Assembly: GCA_004144175.1 (NCBI GenBank)
Contig: SEFT01000012.1
Location: 83,216-147,215, forward strand
DNA: 64,000 nt
Direction of reading: 5' to 3'
From: Sphingobacteriales bacterium
GTDB taxonomy: Bacteria > Bacteroidota > Bacteroidia > Chitinophagales > Chitinophagaceae
The translations under genes and the position numbers were made by a program. The notes beneath the pieces are model-generated. The model was not told the DNA's origin. It did not search any database and saw nothing but the letters and a program-made list of their open reading frames with translations. How positions within the stretch are numbered: the first letter of the stretch is position 1; each line of letters opens with the position of its first letter. Positions 23,215-32,180 of this stretch are shown here, in pieces.

Positions 23215-24115
23215 TAAGAAACAGGCTCTGGGAAAGGGAATTCGTGCCCTGCTCAATACAATAGATGAAGAGGTAAGCACTACCGAGAAGAGTGTGCCCA
23301 GCGTATCGGGCAATAATGCAGGCAGTATCATGCGCATACCGGTCGACCAGATAGTGGTGAACCCTAAGCAACCCCGCTACGACTTTGACGAGCAGGCATT
23401 GCAGGAGCTGTCTGAAAGTATAAAACTGCACGACATCATACAGCCGGTAACGGTGGTAAAGGTGGGTGCTACACAATACCAGCTGATATCGGGAGAACGC
23501 CGCTGGCGCGCTTCTAAAATGGCCGGGCTGAAAGATATACCTGCCTATATACGCACTGCCGACGACCAGCAGATGCTGGAAATGGCACTGCTGGAAAACC
23601 TGCAGCGCGAGAACCTGAATGCGATAGAAGTAGCCCTGAGCTACAAGCGCCTGATGGACGAATGCGACATGACACAGGAACAAGTGGCCGAGCGCATGAA
23701 GAAAGAGCGCAGCACGGTAACCAACTACCTGCGCCTGCTAAAGCTGCCGCCTGATGTACAGAAAGCCGTACGCGATGGTCAGCTGAGCATGGGCCACGCG
23801 CGCGCCATCATAGGTCTGGAGCAGGTAGATCAGCAACTGTATGCTTACCGCGAAGCTATAGAGAAAGGCTTGTCGGTAAGGCAGATAGAGCAATTGGTAA
23901 AGAACATGACGGATGGCGAAAAGTCATCTGCACCTGCTACAGCATCGGCGGCTGCAAAACTGCCTCCGGCGTACAAACGTATTGAAGATAATATGGCTTC
24001 GCATTTTAGCACCAAAGTGAAGCTGGATAGAAAGAAGAATGGTAAGGGTACTATCGTAATGGAGTTTTACAGCGATGAGGACCTGGAAAGGATCATGGAG
24101 AAAATGCATCTCTGA
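23198..24115 (+). CDS. parB: Chromosome partitioning protein ParB/Spo0J
   Basis: The N-terminal ParB/Srx domain carries the CTP-binding arginine motif GERRWRA (99-105) and PKQPRYDF; the central HTH (EQVAERMKKERSTVTNYLRL) reads parS; the C-terminal about 50 residues form the dimerisation helix region (KRIEDNMASHFSTKV). The start LGKGIRALL is the ParA-contacting N-terminus. 305 residues, normal for the family. Overlap with parA implies coupled translation. Confidence 0.93.
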   Translation: MSQNNNKKQALGKGIRALLNTIDEEVSTTEKSVPSVSGNNAGSIMRIPVDQIVVNPKQPRYDFDEQALQELSESIKLHDIIQPVTVVKVGATQYQLISGERRWRASKMAGLKDIPAYIRTADDQQMLEMALLENLQRENLNAIEVALSYKRLMDECDMTQEQVAERMKKERSTVTNYLRLLKLPPDVQKAVRDGQLSMGHARAIIGLEQVDQQLYAYREAIEKGLSVRQIEQLVKNMTDGEKSSAPATASAAAKLPPAYKRIEDNMASHFSTKVKLDRKKNGKGTIVMEFYSDEDLERIMEKMHL

Positions 24116-24118
24116 TTT

Positions 24119-24330
24119 AAGTCAAAAGTCAAAACTGAAAAGCTAAAAGTAGTTAAGTCGAAAGTCAAAACGGAGAAGCTAAAACTGGTGATGTGTGGAT
24201 GGGAGTGTTAGTGATAGTTTTAAAGCTTTTGAGTTTTGACTTTCTCTTTTAAATCAAGCCCAAGTTTTGGCTTTTGCATGGTAGCGTGCCATCACTTTTT
24301 GGTTTTGACTTTTAACCTTTGACTTCTCTA
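24119..24330. repeat. Four imperfect AAAGTCAAAAC repeats, two direct and two inverted
   Basis: Two direct copies of about 31 bases (24119-24149 and 24154-24186) each contain AAAGTCAAAAC and AAGCTAAAA. Inverted copies follow at about 24213-24250 and 24297-24330 (TTTTGACTTT). Together they can fold the whole 222-base gap between parB and the YkgJ gene into long AT-rich hairpins. Confidence 0.6.
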
Positions 24331-24337
24331 CTATAAC

Positions 24338-24817
24338 ATGGATCTAAGCAATTGGGAAAAACGTTCTAAAGAACAGCAGAAGGCTTATAAGCGGATGCTG
24401 GAGAAGGGCAATAAGAATAAGATTCTGAAAGCCCTGCCCGATCTGCATGAAGAAGCGTTTGAACAGGTAGATTGCCTGAGCTGTGCCAACTGCTGTAAGA
24501 ACTATTCGCCCCGTTTTAAGAACCCTGATATCAAACGCATAGCCAAACGCCTGGGCATGAAGGAAGGCGACCTGGTTGCGCGATACCTGAAGCTGGATAG
24601 CGATAATGATTATGTGCTACAGCAGTCCCCCTGTCCCTTTTTAGCTGCCGATAATACATGTGATATATACGAAGACCGCCCCAGCGATTGCCGCCGCTAT
24701 CCATATACCGATGAAGATGTAGTAATAAAGCGCGTACCGCTAACACTGAAGAATGCTACTGTTTGCCCGGCTACGTTTATAGTGTTAGAGAAGTTGCTGG
24801 AGTTGGAGGGGGGATAG
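24338..24817 (+). CDS. YkgJ-family cysteine-cluster protein
   Basis: Cysteines occur as DCLSCANCCKNY (CxxCxxCC), then SPCPFLAADNTC and PSDCRRYPY, the pattern of the YkgJ/UPF0153 family thought to hold a zinc or iron-sulfur centre. 159 residues, no signal peptide or membrane span, basic N-terminus (NWEKRSKEQQKAYKRM). Function in bacteria is unknown. Downstream of the AAAGTCAAAAC repeats and converging on the next gene. Confidence 0.8.
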   Translation: MDLSNWEKRSKEQQKAYKRMLEKGNKNKILKALPDLHEEAFEQVDCLSCANCCKNYSPRFKNPDIKRIAKRLGMKEGDLVARYLKLDSDNDYVLQQSPCPFLAADNTCDIYEDRPSDCRRYPYTDEDVVIKRVPLTLKNATVCPATFIVLEKLLELEGG

Positions 24818-24858
24818 TCTCTTAACTTTTTGCCCTGTGAAACCGTTGAATGAGATAT

Positions 24859-25536
24859 CTAAAATATAAATCCTACTCTAAAACCTGCCGGTAAATTTAT
24901 AGTGTTAGTAATGCCGTCGTTGACACTGTAGTAGCGAAATTCGCGATCTATCTGATAGGCCGTTGGGTCTATCTTACCAGAGGTTTGAATGTTTCTGTGT
25001 TTGAAGCCGACGCCGGTATAACATTCTAAGACGAAAAAGCTGATATGTACTTGAACACCAATCTTGAAATTGCAGGAGTAGGATTTTTTGAACACGTCAA
25101 AATCGTCCCAATAAATATATCGTGCTGAGTTTTCGTACCTGCTGCTTTCTGTACTCTGTACATTCAGGTGCGATAGCTCTATGCCTGTAAACAGCCGCTC
25201 ATACTGAGGTGCACCAAATATCTTAGACCTGCTTGATTGAAAAAAGTACTTCTGCTCAAAGCTCCAGCGGTGACCCTGATAGTTAGTGAAGGTAGCCATG
25301 TCCAGGAACTCATGCATGAACGCTACGCCAACATAGCTCGACCACTTACCATATGCACGTTCGTAGCCAACATCCACACCGGGGTTCACGGGGTCTATCA
25401 TCCTGATGGGCATTAGCTTTATTTGGTTCATGCCAAAGCCGGCGTCATTTTGAGCCGTAGCCAACTGTGCTAAAAAACAAAGAACGGCTGTTAGTATGCA
25501 TAGTCGATGTAGTATAGCGTATTTACGTGGTAGCAT
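24859..25536 (-). CDS. Hypothetical outer-membrane or secreted protein (225 aa)
   Basis: Start chosen at MLPRKYAILHRLC (25536) because the signal peptide core LCILTAVLCFLAQLATAQ follows directly. The rest shows the alternating pattern and aromatic-rich strands of an eight-stranded beta-barrel (GVDVGYERAYGKWSSYVGVA, WSFEQKYFFQSS, FVLECYTGVGFKHR) and ends in a hydrophobic strand FRVGFIF, as barrel proteins do. No specific family recognised. Confidence 0.6.
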   Translation of the reverse strand: MLPRKYAILHRLCILTAVLCFLAQLATAQNDAGFGMNQIKLMPIRMIDPVNPGVDVGYERAYGKWSSYVGVAFMHEFLDMATFTNYQGHRWSFEQKYFFQSSRSKIFGAPQYERLFTGIELSHLNVQSTESSRYENSARYIYWDDFDVFKKSYSCNFKIGVQVHISFFVLECYTGVGFKHRNIQTSGKIDPTAYQIDREFRYYSVNDGITNTINLPAGFRVGFIF

Positions 25537-25748
25537 AATCCAAGATAACATAATTGAATCAGGAAAAAGAACAGCAGCGCCCGCTTCCGCAACGGCAGCG
25601 GTTTTCAAGGTTGGCACGGTAGTTTTTATACACAGTATGCGAGCGATTGTGATAGTGATGAAGTGAAAGAGAAAGTGAGATTGGTGATTGTGATAGAAAG
25701 GTTTATGTGAGATTGGAAGAACGTGTGATGATTGAATTCATGATCGAA

Positions 25749-25779
25749 AAAAAGGACTGCAGCTATTGCAGTCCTTTTT
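25749..25779. terminator. Strong bidirectional terminator
   Basis: AAAAAGGACTGCA (25749-25761), loop GCTAT, TGCAGTCCTTTTT (25767-25779): a perfect 13-bp stem with A and T tails. It serves the minus-strand gene ending at 25800 and could stop plus-strand transcripts. Confidence 0.85.
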
Positions 25780-25799
25780 CGGTTTATGTTGAGTGCTCT

Positions 25800-26198
25800 T
25801 TATCTTTTTACAATTACCAGCCTTATAAACAGTAGTGACAGCACAAGTGTAACCGGCGTAAAAACCAGCATCTCAAAACTATTTGTGGAAAGCAGATTAC
25901 CGATGGTGTTCATTGCAAATAACCCTGCTAGTAGCCAGAGTATTATGCGTATTACTGTTCTATTGACCGGCAATTGCAGATAGCCTGCATGTACGGCTAC
26001 TATTGCTATCATAAAGATATTGATGAGGATGGACATAGTCTCGAACTTGACCATCTGCTCTTTAGTTTGCAGCCTGCCGCCCCATACTATGTTGTATGGA
26101 ATAACGCCTGTCAGCACAAGTATATGAAAGATGATGACCAGCGACAAGATGGTAATGATGGTATGTATAGCAAGCCGTTCGGAAATGAGATTTTTCAT
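25800..26198 (-). CDS. Four-helix integral membrane protein (132 aa)
   Basis: Four hydrophobic helices at about 12-33, 54-74, 81-100 and 108-130. The segment VIPYNIVWGGRLQTKEQM between the first two resembles a conserved loop (IPYxxVWGGRL) seen in small bacterial membrane proteins of unknown function. No catalytic motif. Single gene with a strong terminator behind it. Confidence 0.6.
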   Translation of the reverse strand: MKNLISERLAIHTIITILSLVIIFHILVLTGVIPYNIVWGGRLQTKEQMVKFETMSILINIFMIAIVAVHAGYLQLPVNRTVIRIILWLLAGLFAMNTIGNLLSTNSFEMLVFTPVTLVLSLLFIRLVIVKR

Positions 26199-26297
26199 CG
26201 GTGCTGCAAAGATAACTTGCCACAGGCGATTATATAGAACAAGAAAGCCACCCTTTGTGAGAGCGGCCTTCGAGAAGTTGTGAAAGGAATTTCTTGT

Positions 26298-27245
26298 TTA
26301 TCTCAATACGCGTACACCCTCCGAAGGGTTAAATGTACGCTTCAATGAATCTAATACCCGTGTAGTATCTGCTGCCATAGCCGATACCGGCATCACTACA
26401 TGGTAGCTGCCATTGCCTGCCGGCACCATCGATACTTTATTGCCATAGCTATTGAGCTGTGTGGTACGCTTGGCCGCTTTAGCGCTGTCGGTATAGGTTT
26501 TCAGTACCACGCTGAATTGCAACATACTACCGTTTTGTTGTATAGTGCCGGTAGCTGTGGCATCAGGTGCGGTAGCCAATGTGTCCGCTAGCTGCATAGT
26601 AGTATCGGCTGTCACAGGCACTTGCTGCACCTGTTGTACGGTATCTATTGGTTCCGGTTCGGCAGGTTCAGCGGGCTTTGGCTGCATATAGTTCATACCG
26701 AAGATGATAGCAGCTATCACCAGTATCGCAAGTACGATAACAATAATGATCTTACCCCAATTGATGCTGCCACTCTTGGCCTCATCATCGGGCTGATAAT
26801 TGTATGTTGTACTACTCACAGTAGAAGTCTCCTTAGGTGTAACCGTGCTGCGCGTAGCACTCTTAATTACCGGTACGCTTGGCGGCGTGTACTGCATGTG
26901 CGGATCGGTAACGAATGCGATCTTACCATTGTGCTCTACAAACTTGCCAACTGCAGGTATGATCACATCTTTACCCTCAGCAAGGGCAGCTCTCGACTGC
27001 GTGCTGAAATCGCGCAGTGCGTTAGATGCTTTCGAGATGCTGATCTGCTCGGCAGTGGCAATGAAGTTAGCCAGGTTATCGTCGATAGAACCGGCAGAAG
27101 AAACTACTACTTCGTATGTAGGCGCCTGTAAAGCCTGTCCGTCATAAGAAGCACTCTTCTTACGCAGCTCCAGGTTGCCCAGTCCGTGTATGTAACAGAA
27201 ATTGTTCTTCAGCAGGAAAAGCCCTATATATTTCGCAACGTCCAT
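26298..27245 (-). CDS. HU/CCDC81-like domain protein with membrane span and SPOR domain
   Basis: Residues 1-125 resemble the prokaryotic CCDC81-type HU domains (DVAKYIGLFLLKNNFCYIHG, LGNLELRKKSAS, IPAVGKFVEHNGKIAF). A single membrane helix (IIIVIVLAILVIAAIIFGM) lies near 170-190, then a Pro/Glu/Thr linker and a C-terminal SPOR-like domain (SMLQFSVVLKTYTDSAKAAK ... VSMVPAGNGSYHVVMPV). SPOR domains bind denuded peptidoglycan, so a link between cell wall and cytoplasm is likely. Last gene of the minus-strand envelope operon. Confidence 0.75.
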   Translation of the reverse strand: MDVAKYIGLFLLKNNFCYIHGLGNLELRKKSASYDGQALQAPTYEVVVSSAGSIDDNLANFIATAEQISISKASNALRDFSTQSRAALAEGKDVIIPAVGKFVEHNGKIAFVTDPHMQYTPPSVPVIKSATRSTVTPKETSTVSSTTYNYQPDDEAKSGSINWGKIIIVIVLAILVIAAIIFGMNYMQPKPAEPAEPEPIDTVQQVQQVPVTADTTMQLADTLATAPDATATGTIQQNGSMLQFSVVLKTYTDSAKAAKRTTQLNSYGNKVSMVPAGNGSYHVVMPVSAMAADTTRVLDSLKRTFNPSEGVRVLR

Positions 27246-27313
27246 CGTTAATGATCGGTGAATTCGGTCTGTAAGTTAAACAATAGGTTGAAATATCAAT
27301 AAACGTCTTTGTT

Positions 27314-29077
27314 TTAAAATTTGACACGTACGCCGCCAAAGATATTGAAGCCAAAGGTTTCGTACATATACCAGCGCTGGTACCTGTTGTTGAGCAGGTT
27401 GTTTACCTGCGCAAATGCACCTATGCGGTCGGTGATCTCATACTCTGCAGATCCGCCAAGGTCCAGTATGGGGTTTAGTTTCTCTGTTACATCACCACGT
27501 TTCAGTGCATATAGCTGATCCATGAACAGCAGGTAACCCGTTACCGTCAGCTTTTTCAGCGGTTTTACCATTACATCACCGGTCATCCTGATAGCAGGCT
27601 CATGCCATACGCGGCGGTACGTTTTGCCTACGAAGTTGACGAAGGCGGGACTGAGGCCTACAGAGAAAGTGTTGGCAATTTGATAACGCGCAGTTCCTTC
27701 CAGCACTATCGCATTTACCCTCGGGTCGTAGGCTACTACAAACTGTTTGGCATCACCAAACGTATCGTTGATGAATAAAGGCAGATTGCGGTATTGTTTC
27801 CAGGCCAGCCTGGCATCCAGCGCTATATGGCTACCGACATTGGTACGGCCTGAAACGTACATTTCGTTGGTACGTGTCTGGCGTATTTCATAGTCATTGC
27901 GCATGAATGGATTGCGGGTGCTCAGTTGTTCGTAGGTATTCTGCCTGAGGTCCGAACGGTAACCGGCTGTGAAGTTTATCTGTGTATTCTCGATATTGAA
28001 GTTAGCCCAAATGTCGGGTAGCAGGTAGGCCATGCCCCTGCCAAACGTAGGGTAAAGGCCTGCATAACCTACAATACCACGATTGCGAAACTTAACGCCC
28101 GGCGTGAGCTGGAGTATATTGTTGTTCTGGCTGATGTTGGCTGTGGGCTGCGCGTATTTTGCAAACAGGATGTTGAGGCTCATTTGCAGCGTGGTAGCCG
28201 TATCGAGATCATAAGACACGGGCATCTTCAGGTCGATGGCTGTTTCCGTAGCATCATAGCGGTCTTTGTATAATGAGAAAGCCAGTGATGGATTATAGTT
28301 AATGCCCATAAAACCTTCACCTTCATTCTTTGTACTTACGCCAAGGTTGATATCGGTAAAACTTTGCCTGATATTTTCGCTAGGGAAATGCAAAAGACCA
28401 TGGTCGTAGCCATAATAATGATAACGGCTGCTGCTTACGTCTACAAAACCGCTATGCGCCATGCCGTCTCTGTGCAGTGTACCATTGGCAGTAAGACCCG
28501 TGCGCGAAGCCCGCTGCTCATAGATATGCCCACGACGCGAGTTGTGTTGCAGGTTAATAGCTGTTTCATAATCCTCACCGCGGAATCTTCCGATGCCCGC
28601 ATCTATCAGGAGTGTCGACAGATTGCCGCCGCCTACTTTCAGGTAATCGGAGTAGGGCAGTACTACAGAGTCTTTACCCAGCGCCAGCGGGCGTAGCGGG
28701 AAGGAGTTGTAGCTGTACAACAGCGTCTGCTGTGGCACCTGGTAGGTAAACTCAGGGCGCGATGTATCGGCAGGCGGCATCGATGGGCTGATGACCGGCT
28801 TGTACACTTTGCGCAGCTCGGGCTTGTACGATTGCAGCACTTCTATTGTAGCGCCTTTTACCGTATCGGGTGTTATGGTTTTTGCAGCAGCTTTTGGCTC
28901 CGCATTTTTATTTTTTTGTGCTTGTTGCTCTGCTTTCTTTTCTTTGGCCGACTTACGGGTGTTTTTCTTTGTCTCCGTCTTTGCCTTTGGCTTCTTTGCA
29001 GCCTTTCTGCGCTGTGCCGAAGCATCCTGCGAGAGTGCTGCCAATAGTACCAATATCAATATGCTTTTAAAACGCAT
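27314..29077 (-). CDS. Outer-membrane beta-barrel protein with Lys-rich N-terminal region
   Basis: A signal peptide (MRFKSILILVLLAALSQDASA) precedes about 45 residues of Lys/Ala repeats (RRKAAKKPKAKTETKKNTRK), then a TonB-receptor-like barrel of about 450 residues ending in GGVRVKF. There is no clear plug domain. The motif AQVNNLLNNRYQRWYMYE near the end is the usual last-strand region of TonB-dependent receptors. It follows the TPR gene by 12 bases and presumably acts with it at the outer membrane. Ligand unknown. Confidence 0.7.
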   Translation of the reverse strand: MRFKSILILVLLAALSQDASAQRRKAAKKPKAKTETKKNTRKSAKEKKAEQQAQKNKNAEPKAAAKTITPDTVKGATIEVLQSYKPELRKVYKPVISPSMPPADTSRPEFTYQVPQQTLLYSYNSFPLRPLALGKDSVVLPYSDYLKVGGGNLSTLLIDAGIGRFRGEDYETAINLQHNSRRGHIYEQRASRTGLTANGTLHRDGMAHSGFVDVSSSRYHYYGYDHGLLHFPSENIRQSFTDINLGVSTKNEGEGFMGINYNPSLAFSLYKDRYDATETAIDLKMPVSYDLDTATTLQMSLNILFAKYAQPTANISQNNNILQLTPGVKFRNRGIVGYAGLYPTFGRGMAYLLPDIWANFNIENTQINFTAGYRSDLRQNTYEQLSTRNPFMRNDYEIRQTRTNEMYVSGRTNVGSHIALDARLAWKQYRNLPLFINDTFGDAKQFVVAYDPRVNAIVLEGTARYQIANTFSVGLSPAFVNFVGKTYRRVWHEPAIRMTGDVMVKPLKKLTVTGYLLFMDQLYALKRGDVTEKLNPILDLGGSAEYEITDRIGAFAQVNNLLNNRYQRWYMYETFGFNIFGGVRVKF

Positions 29078-29089
29078 GTTGCTCCTTTC

Positions 29090-32000
29090 TTAATCTGATA
29101 ATTTGCTTTGTTTTTTCTCCAGGGCTTTTGCCTCTTCCAGCTTCTTAGTTGCTTCTTCCTTCAGTGCCGGTATCTTGGCATTCTGTACGATGCTCTGCAA
29201 TGTTGCTACGGCATTGAAATAGTCGTTCTGCTTTACCAATATGTCTGACAGCAGGATGTAAGACTTCACCACCCAATAGTCGTTATCGCCCGAAAGGCGG
29301 ATGCTGTTGCTGGCGGCGTCTTCGGCTTCTTTCAGCTTGCCTTGTGCCAGGTATATAGCGGCTACCTGGTAGCGTGCCTCAGCAGCCAGTGCCGACTTGC
29401 GCGAGCCAACCAGTTGTTTGTACACTGCCAGTGCTTCATCGGGCTTATTAGCTTCCTGCAAGCCCCTGGCCTTGTATAGCTGCGCTTCCTGCTTCATGCT
29501 CTCGTTCACGCCGGGTATGGTCATCAGCGTATCGGCATACCTGCCGGCCAGCTCTTTCTGGTTCAGGTTGTAGTTGCTCTGCATCAGGCCATAGTAAGCC
29601 TGTTGCAGCGATTCCTGGTCCATAGCGGTGCTGCGCAGCGTTTGATAATATTCTGCTGCACCTTTATAGTCTTTCAGTGCATAAGCTATGTACGATGCCC
29701 TGCGTGCGCTGTTCTCGGTATAGTCGCTCCATGGCCTGTTCAGTACCGCCTTGAAGTGATTGAGCGCATCGCTATACTCCTTCAATTGGTAGTGGCTTTC
29801 TGCTTTATAGTAGTTTGCCTTAGTGGTAAACAGACCGGTAGGGTATTGCACCATGTACTCCTGGAAGGCTGATTTTGCCTGCGCGTACTTACCTGCTGCA
29901 AACTGTGCCTCGCCTGCGGCGTAGTAAGCCGAGTCGATAGTTGGGTCGCCCGCAGCCAGTAGGTTGTTGTCCTTTACCAGCTTGGCGTATGCACCCGGTT
30001 CGTTGCGCTCTATATAAATGCTCTTGAGTGCATCCAATGCTGCCTGGCGCTCTTCGGACGATGGATAACGAATAACTACCTGGCGGTAGGCATCGATCGC
30101 ATCTTCTTCTTTATTGAGCTGGTCGTAGGCGAAAGCTGTACGTAACCATGCCTTCGGCGCTACGGAGTTTTTGCCGTTGCCGTTCAGTATTGGCTCAAGG
30201 GTAGTAATGGCTTTCTGATATTGGTTCGTCTCTATCTGCATCACTGCCATTTCATAACGTGCATCGTCGGCATAGGCCGAACCGCCCCTGTCAGAAAGTG
30301 TTTGCAGTAATGTACTCTTCTCGGCATTGCGGCCCAGCATACCGAGTATAGTGGCCTTCTGGAAGCGTGCATAGTCTGCATCTGCACCATCGGCTACGAT
30401 TACTTTGTCGTAAAGCGCCAGTGCAGTATTGAAGCCCTTCAGCATGAACACGGCATCGGCCTCGCGCAAGGTGGCTGTAAGTGCCGACTGTTGACCGGCA
30501 TCAGGCGCCTGCTGTGCGCGTATAAAGTATGTTTGTGCCGATGGATACTCCTTTTGCTCCAGCGATGCATAGCCCATCATCATGTAGGCATCATGCGTAG
30601 TGGCAGCGGGGCTAAGCCAGGTAAGTTTCCTTTTGTTGTCAGCTCCCTTGTCGAGGAACTGCTGTGCATGATATAGCGCATCCGCATAGCGCAGCGACTG
30701 GTAAGCTATCTCTCCCTTCCAGAAGTGTGCTGCCGCTTCGTAGGTAGCGTCTTGCGGCTTCTGTAGGCTTAGGCTCAGCATACTATCGGCCATCGATAGC
30801 TTGCCGTTCTCCATGTGCTGCAAGCCATATCCATAGGTCACCTTTTGGAACACATCCCAATACAGCTTATCGCGGTTGGCTACCTCTTGCAGCAGGTTGT
30901 ATGCCTCCGGGTAGTTGTTCGACTTGATAAGGATATCAGATAATAAAGTATTGGACTCATCACGATAAACAGATGCAGGGTAGTCTTTTTGCAATGTGCG
31001 TATCTGCGCCATGGCCTCGTCGTTGAACCCGAGCTCGTAGTTCAGCCTTGCAGCCAGCATCAGCGATGCTTCGCGCTGCGACTGGTTGAATGGCATATCA
31101 GCGCAAAAGCGGAATGCGTTACGCGCGCTTTTCTTGTCGCCGGTTTTCAGGTAGCAGTCGCCCAGCAGGTACATGGCTGTCTGGCCCAGTGTATCCTGCG
31201 TGCTGTTCAGTAGCTTAAATTTTTCTATCGCATTTTGCCACTCGTTTACGCGGTAGTAGGAGTATCCCATTTCATAGAGATCTTCCTTGCGTATCTGGTC
31301 GGCATTGTTGTAGTAGTGTTCAAAGTAAGGCAGCGCCTCGCCATATCGGCGATCTTCAAAAAGTACCTGCGCTGCCAGCAGATGCAGCTCTTTATCGTAG
31401 AACATCTTCTCCTGCCTTTTTATCAGGCGCTGTGCGTCGGCGAGCGCCTGTTTTTTATTGCCCGTGAAGTAGTGTATCTCTGCTATGTAGTAAGGTACTA
31501 TGTTGCGGTACTCGCGCTGCTCCTGTATCTTCTCGAAGCTGCGCATAGCGTCCTGGTACTGCCCCTGGTTGTAGGCCAGCAGGCCGTAGTAGTAGTTACC
31601 CGCTTCATTGTACATACCTGCCAGTTCTTTAATGGCGGCAAACATGGTTTGCGCCTTATCGAACTGCTTATTGTTGAAGTAGGCATAGGCCAGCTCGAAC
31701 TTGGCATCTATGATCTCTTCGTTACTGAGGTTCGCTATACCGGCCAGCTCGTAGTACGGGATGGCAGCCTGCAACTCATTCTTGCGGAAATAGTATTGCG
31801 CCAGGGCATGTGCCGTACGCTGCTTGTATACCGGGTTGGCTGTAGAGGCAATGAAGTTTTTAGCAGAATCGGCAATGCCGGGTGTGGCCAGCTTCAGGTT
31901 TGCCAATGTTATATAATACCGCGCATGTTCTAACGCTGCCTGCGGCGGGCGGGCCACATTGTCGTGGTAGCCATGCAGGTACTGCTGTGCTGATTGCACG

Positions 32001-32167
32001 GCTACTGCGTAATGACCATTATTGTATTGTTCCGTTGCTGTTCGCAGCCACTTGTATTCGGGCTGGTCGGGCATGTGCCATTGCGCCGGAGCCTTGCTGC
32101 CCATCAGTATCGCTACTGACAAACATGCAAGGCTCCGTTTTATGATCCTCTTTCTTTTTTCTGTCAT
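29090..32167 (-). CDS. Large TPR-repeat protein (1025 aa), exported
   Basis: An N-terminal signal (SLACLSVAILMGSKAPAQ) is followed by about 25 TPR-like helical pairs with recurring A/G...Y...A/G (for example AYAYFNNKQFDKAQTMFAAI, YYAGEAQFAAGKYAQAKSAF, YDALNHFKAVL-type segments). It ends in a Lys/Glu-rich helix (EEATKKLEEAKALEKKQ). Such long periplasmic TPR proteins act as scaffolds. It sits between a TonB receptor (13 bases away) and an outer-membrane barrel (12 bases away), indicating one functional set in the envelope. Confidence 0.8.
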   Translation of the reverse strand: MTEKRKRIIKRSLACLSVAILMGSKAPAQWHMPDQPEYKWLRTATEQYNNGHYAVAVQSAQQYLHGYHDNVARPPQAALEHARYYITLANLKLATPGIADSAKNFIASTANPVYKQRTAHALAQYYFRKNELQAAIPYYELAGIANLSNEEIIDAKFELAYAYFNNKQFDKAQTMFAAIKELAGMYNEAGNYYYGLLAYNQGQYQDAMRSFEKIQEQREYRNIVPYYIAEIHYFTGNKKQALADAQRLIKRQEKMFYDKELHLLAAQVLFEDRRYGEALPYFEHYYNNADQIRKEDLYEMGYSYYRVNEWQNAIEKFKLLNSTQDTLGQTAMYLLGDCYLKTGDKKSARNAFRFCADMPFNQSQREASLMLAARLNYELGFNDEAMAQIRTLQKDYPASVYRDESNTLLSDILIKSNNYPEAYNLLQEVANRDKLYWDVFQKVTYGYGLQHMENGKLSMADSMLSLSLQKPQDATYEAAAHFWKGEIAYQSLRYADALYHAQQFLDKGADNKRKLTWLSPAATTHDAYMMMGYASLEQKEYPSAQTYFIRAQQAPDAGQQSALTATLREADAVFMLKGFNTALALYDKVIVADGADADYARFQKATILGMLGRNAEKSTLLQTLSDRGGSAYADDARYEMAVMQIETNQYQKAITTLEPILNGNGKNSVAPKAWLRTAFAYDQLNKEEDAIDAYRQVVIRYPSSEERQAALDALKSIYIERNEPGAYAKLVKDNNLLAAGDPTIDSAYYAAGEAQFAAGKYAQAKSAFQEYMVQYPTGLFTTKANYYKAESHYQLKEYSDALNHFKAVLNRPWSDYTENSARRASYIAYALKDYKGAAEYYQTLRSTAMDQESLQQAYYGLMQSNYNLNQKELAGRYADTLMTIPGVNESMKQEAQLYKARGLQEANKPDEALAVYKQLVGSRKSALAAEARYQVAAIYLAQGKLKEAEDAASNSIRLSGDNDYWVVKSYILLSDILVKQNDYFNAVATLQSIVQNAKIPALKEEATKKLEEAKALEKKQSKLSD

Positions 32168-32180
32168 TCAAAAAATCGCA

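Noticed and set aside
22330..24120. parS sites near parAB
   Set aside because: No 16-base palindrome close to TGTTTCACGTGAAACA was seen.
24119..24330. CRISPR array behind parB
   Set aside because: Repeats are imperfect, in both orientations and without spacers of regular length.
27314..29077. Full TonB-dependent receptor
   Set aside because: The barrel end is receptor-like, but a plug domain and TonB box are not evident, so it is listed only as an outer-membrane barrel.
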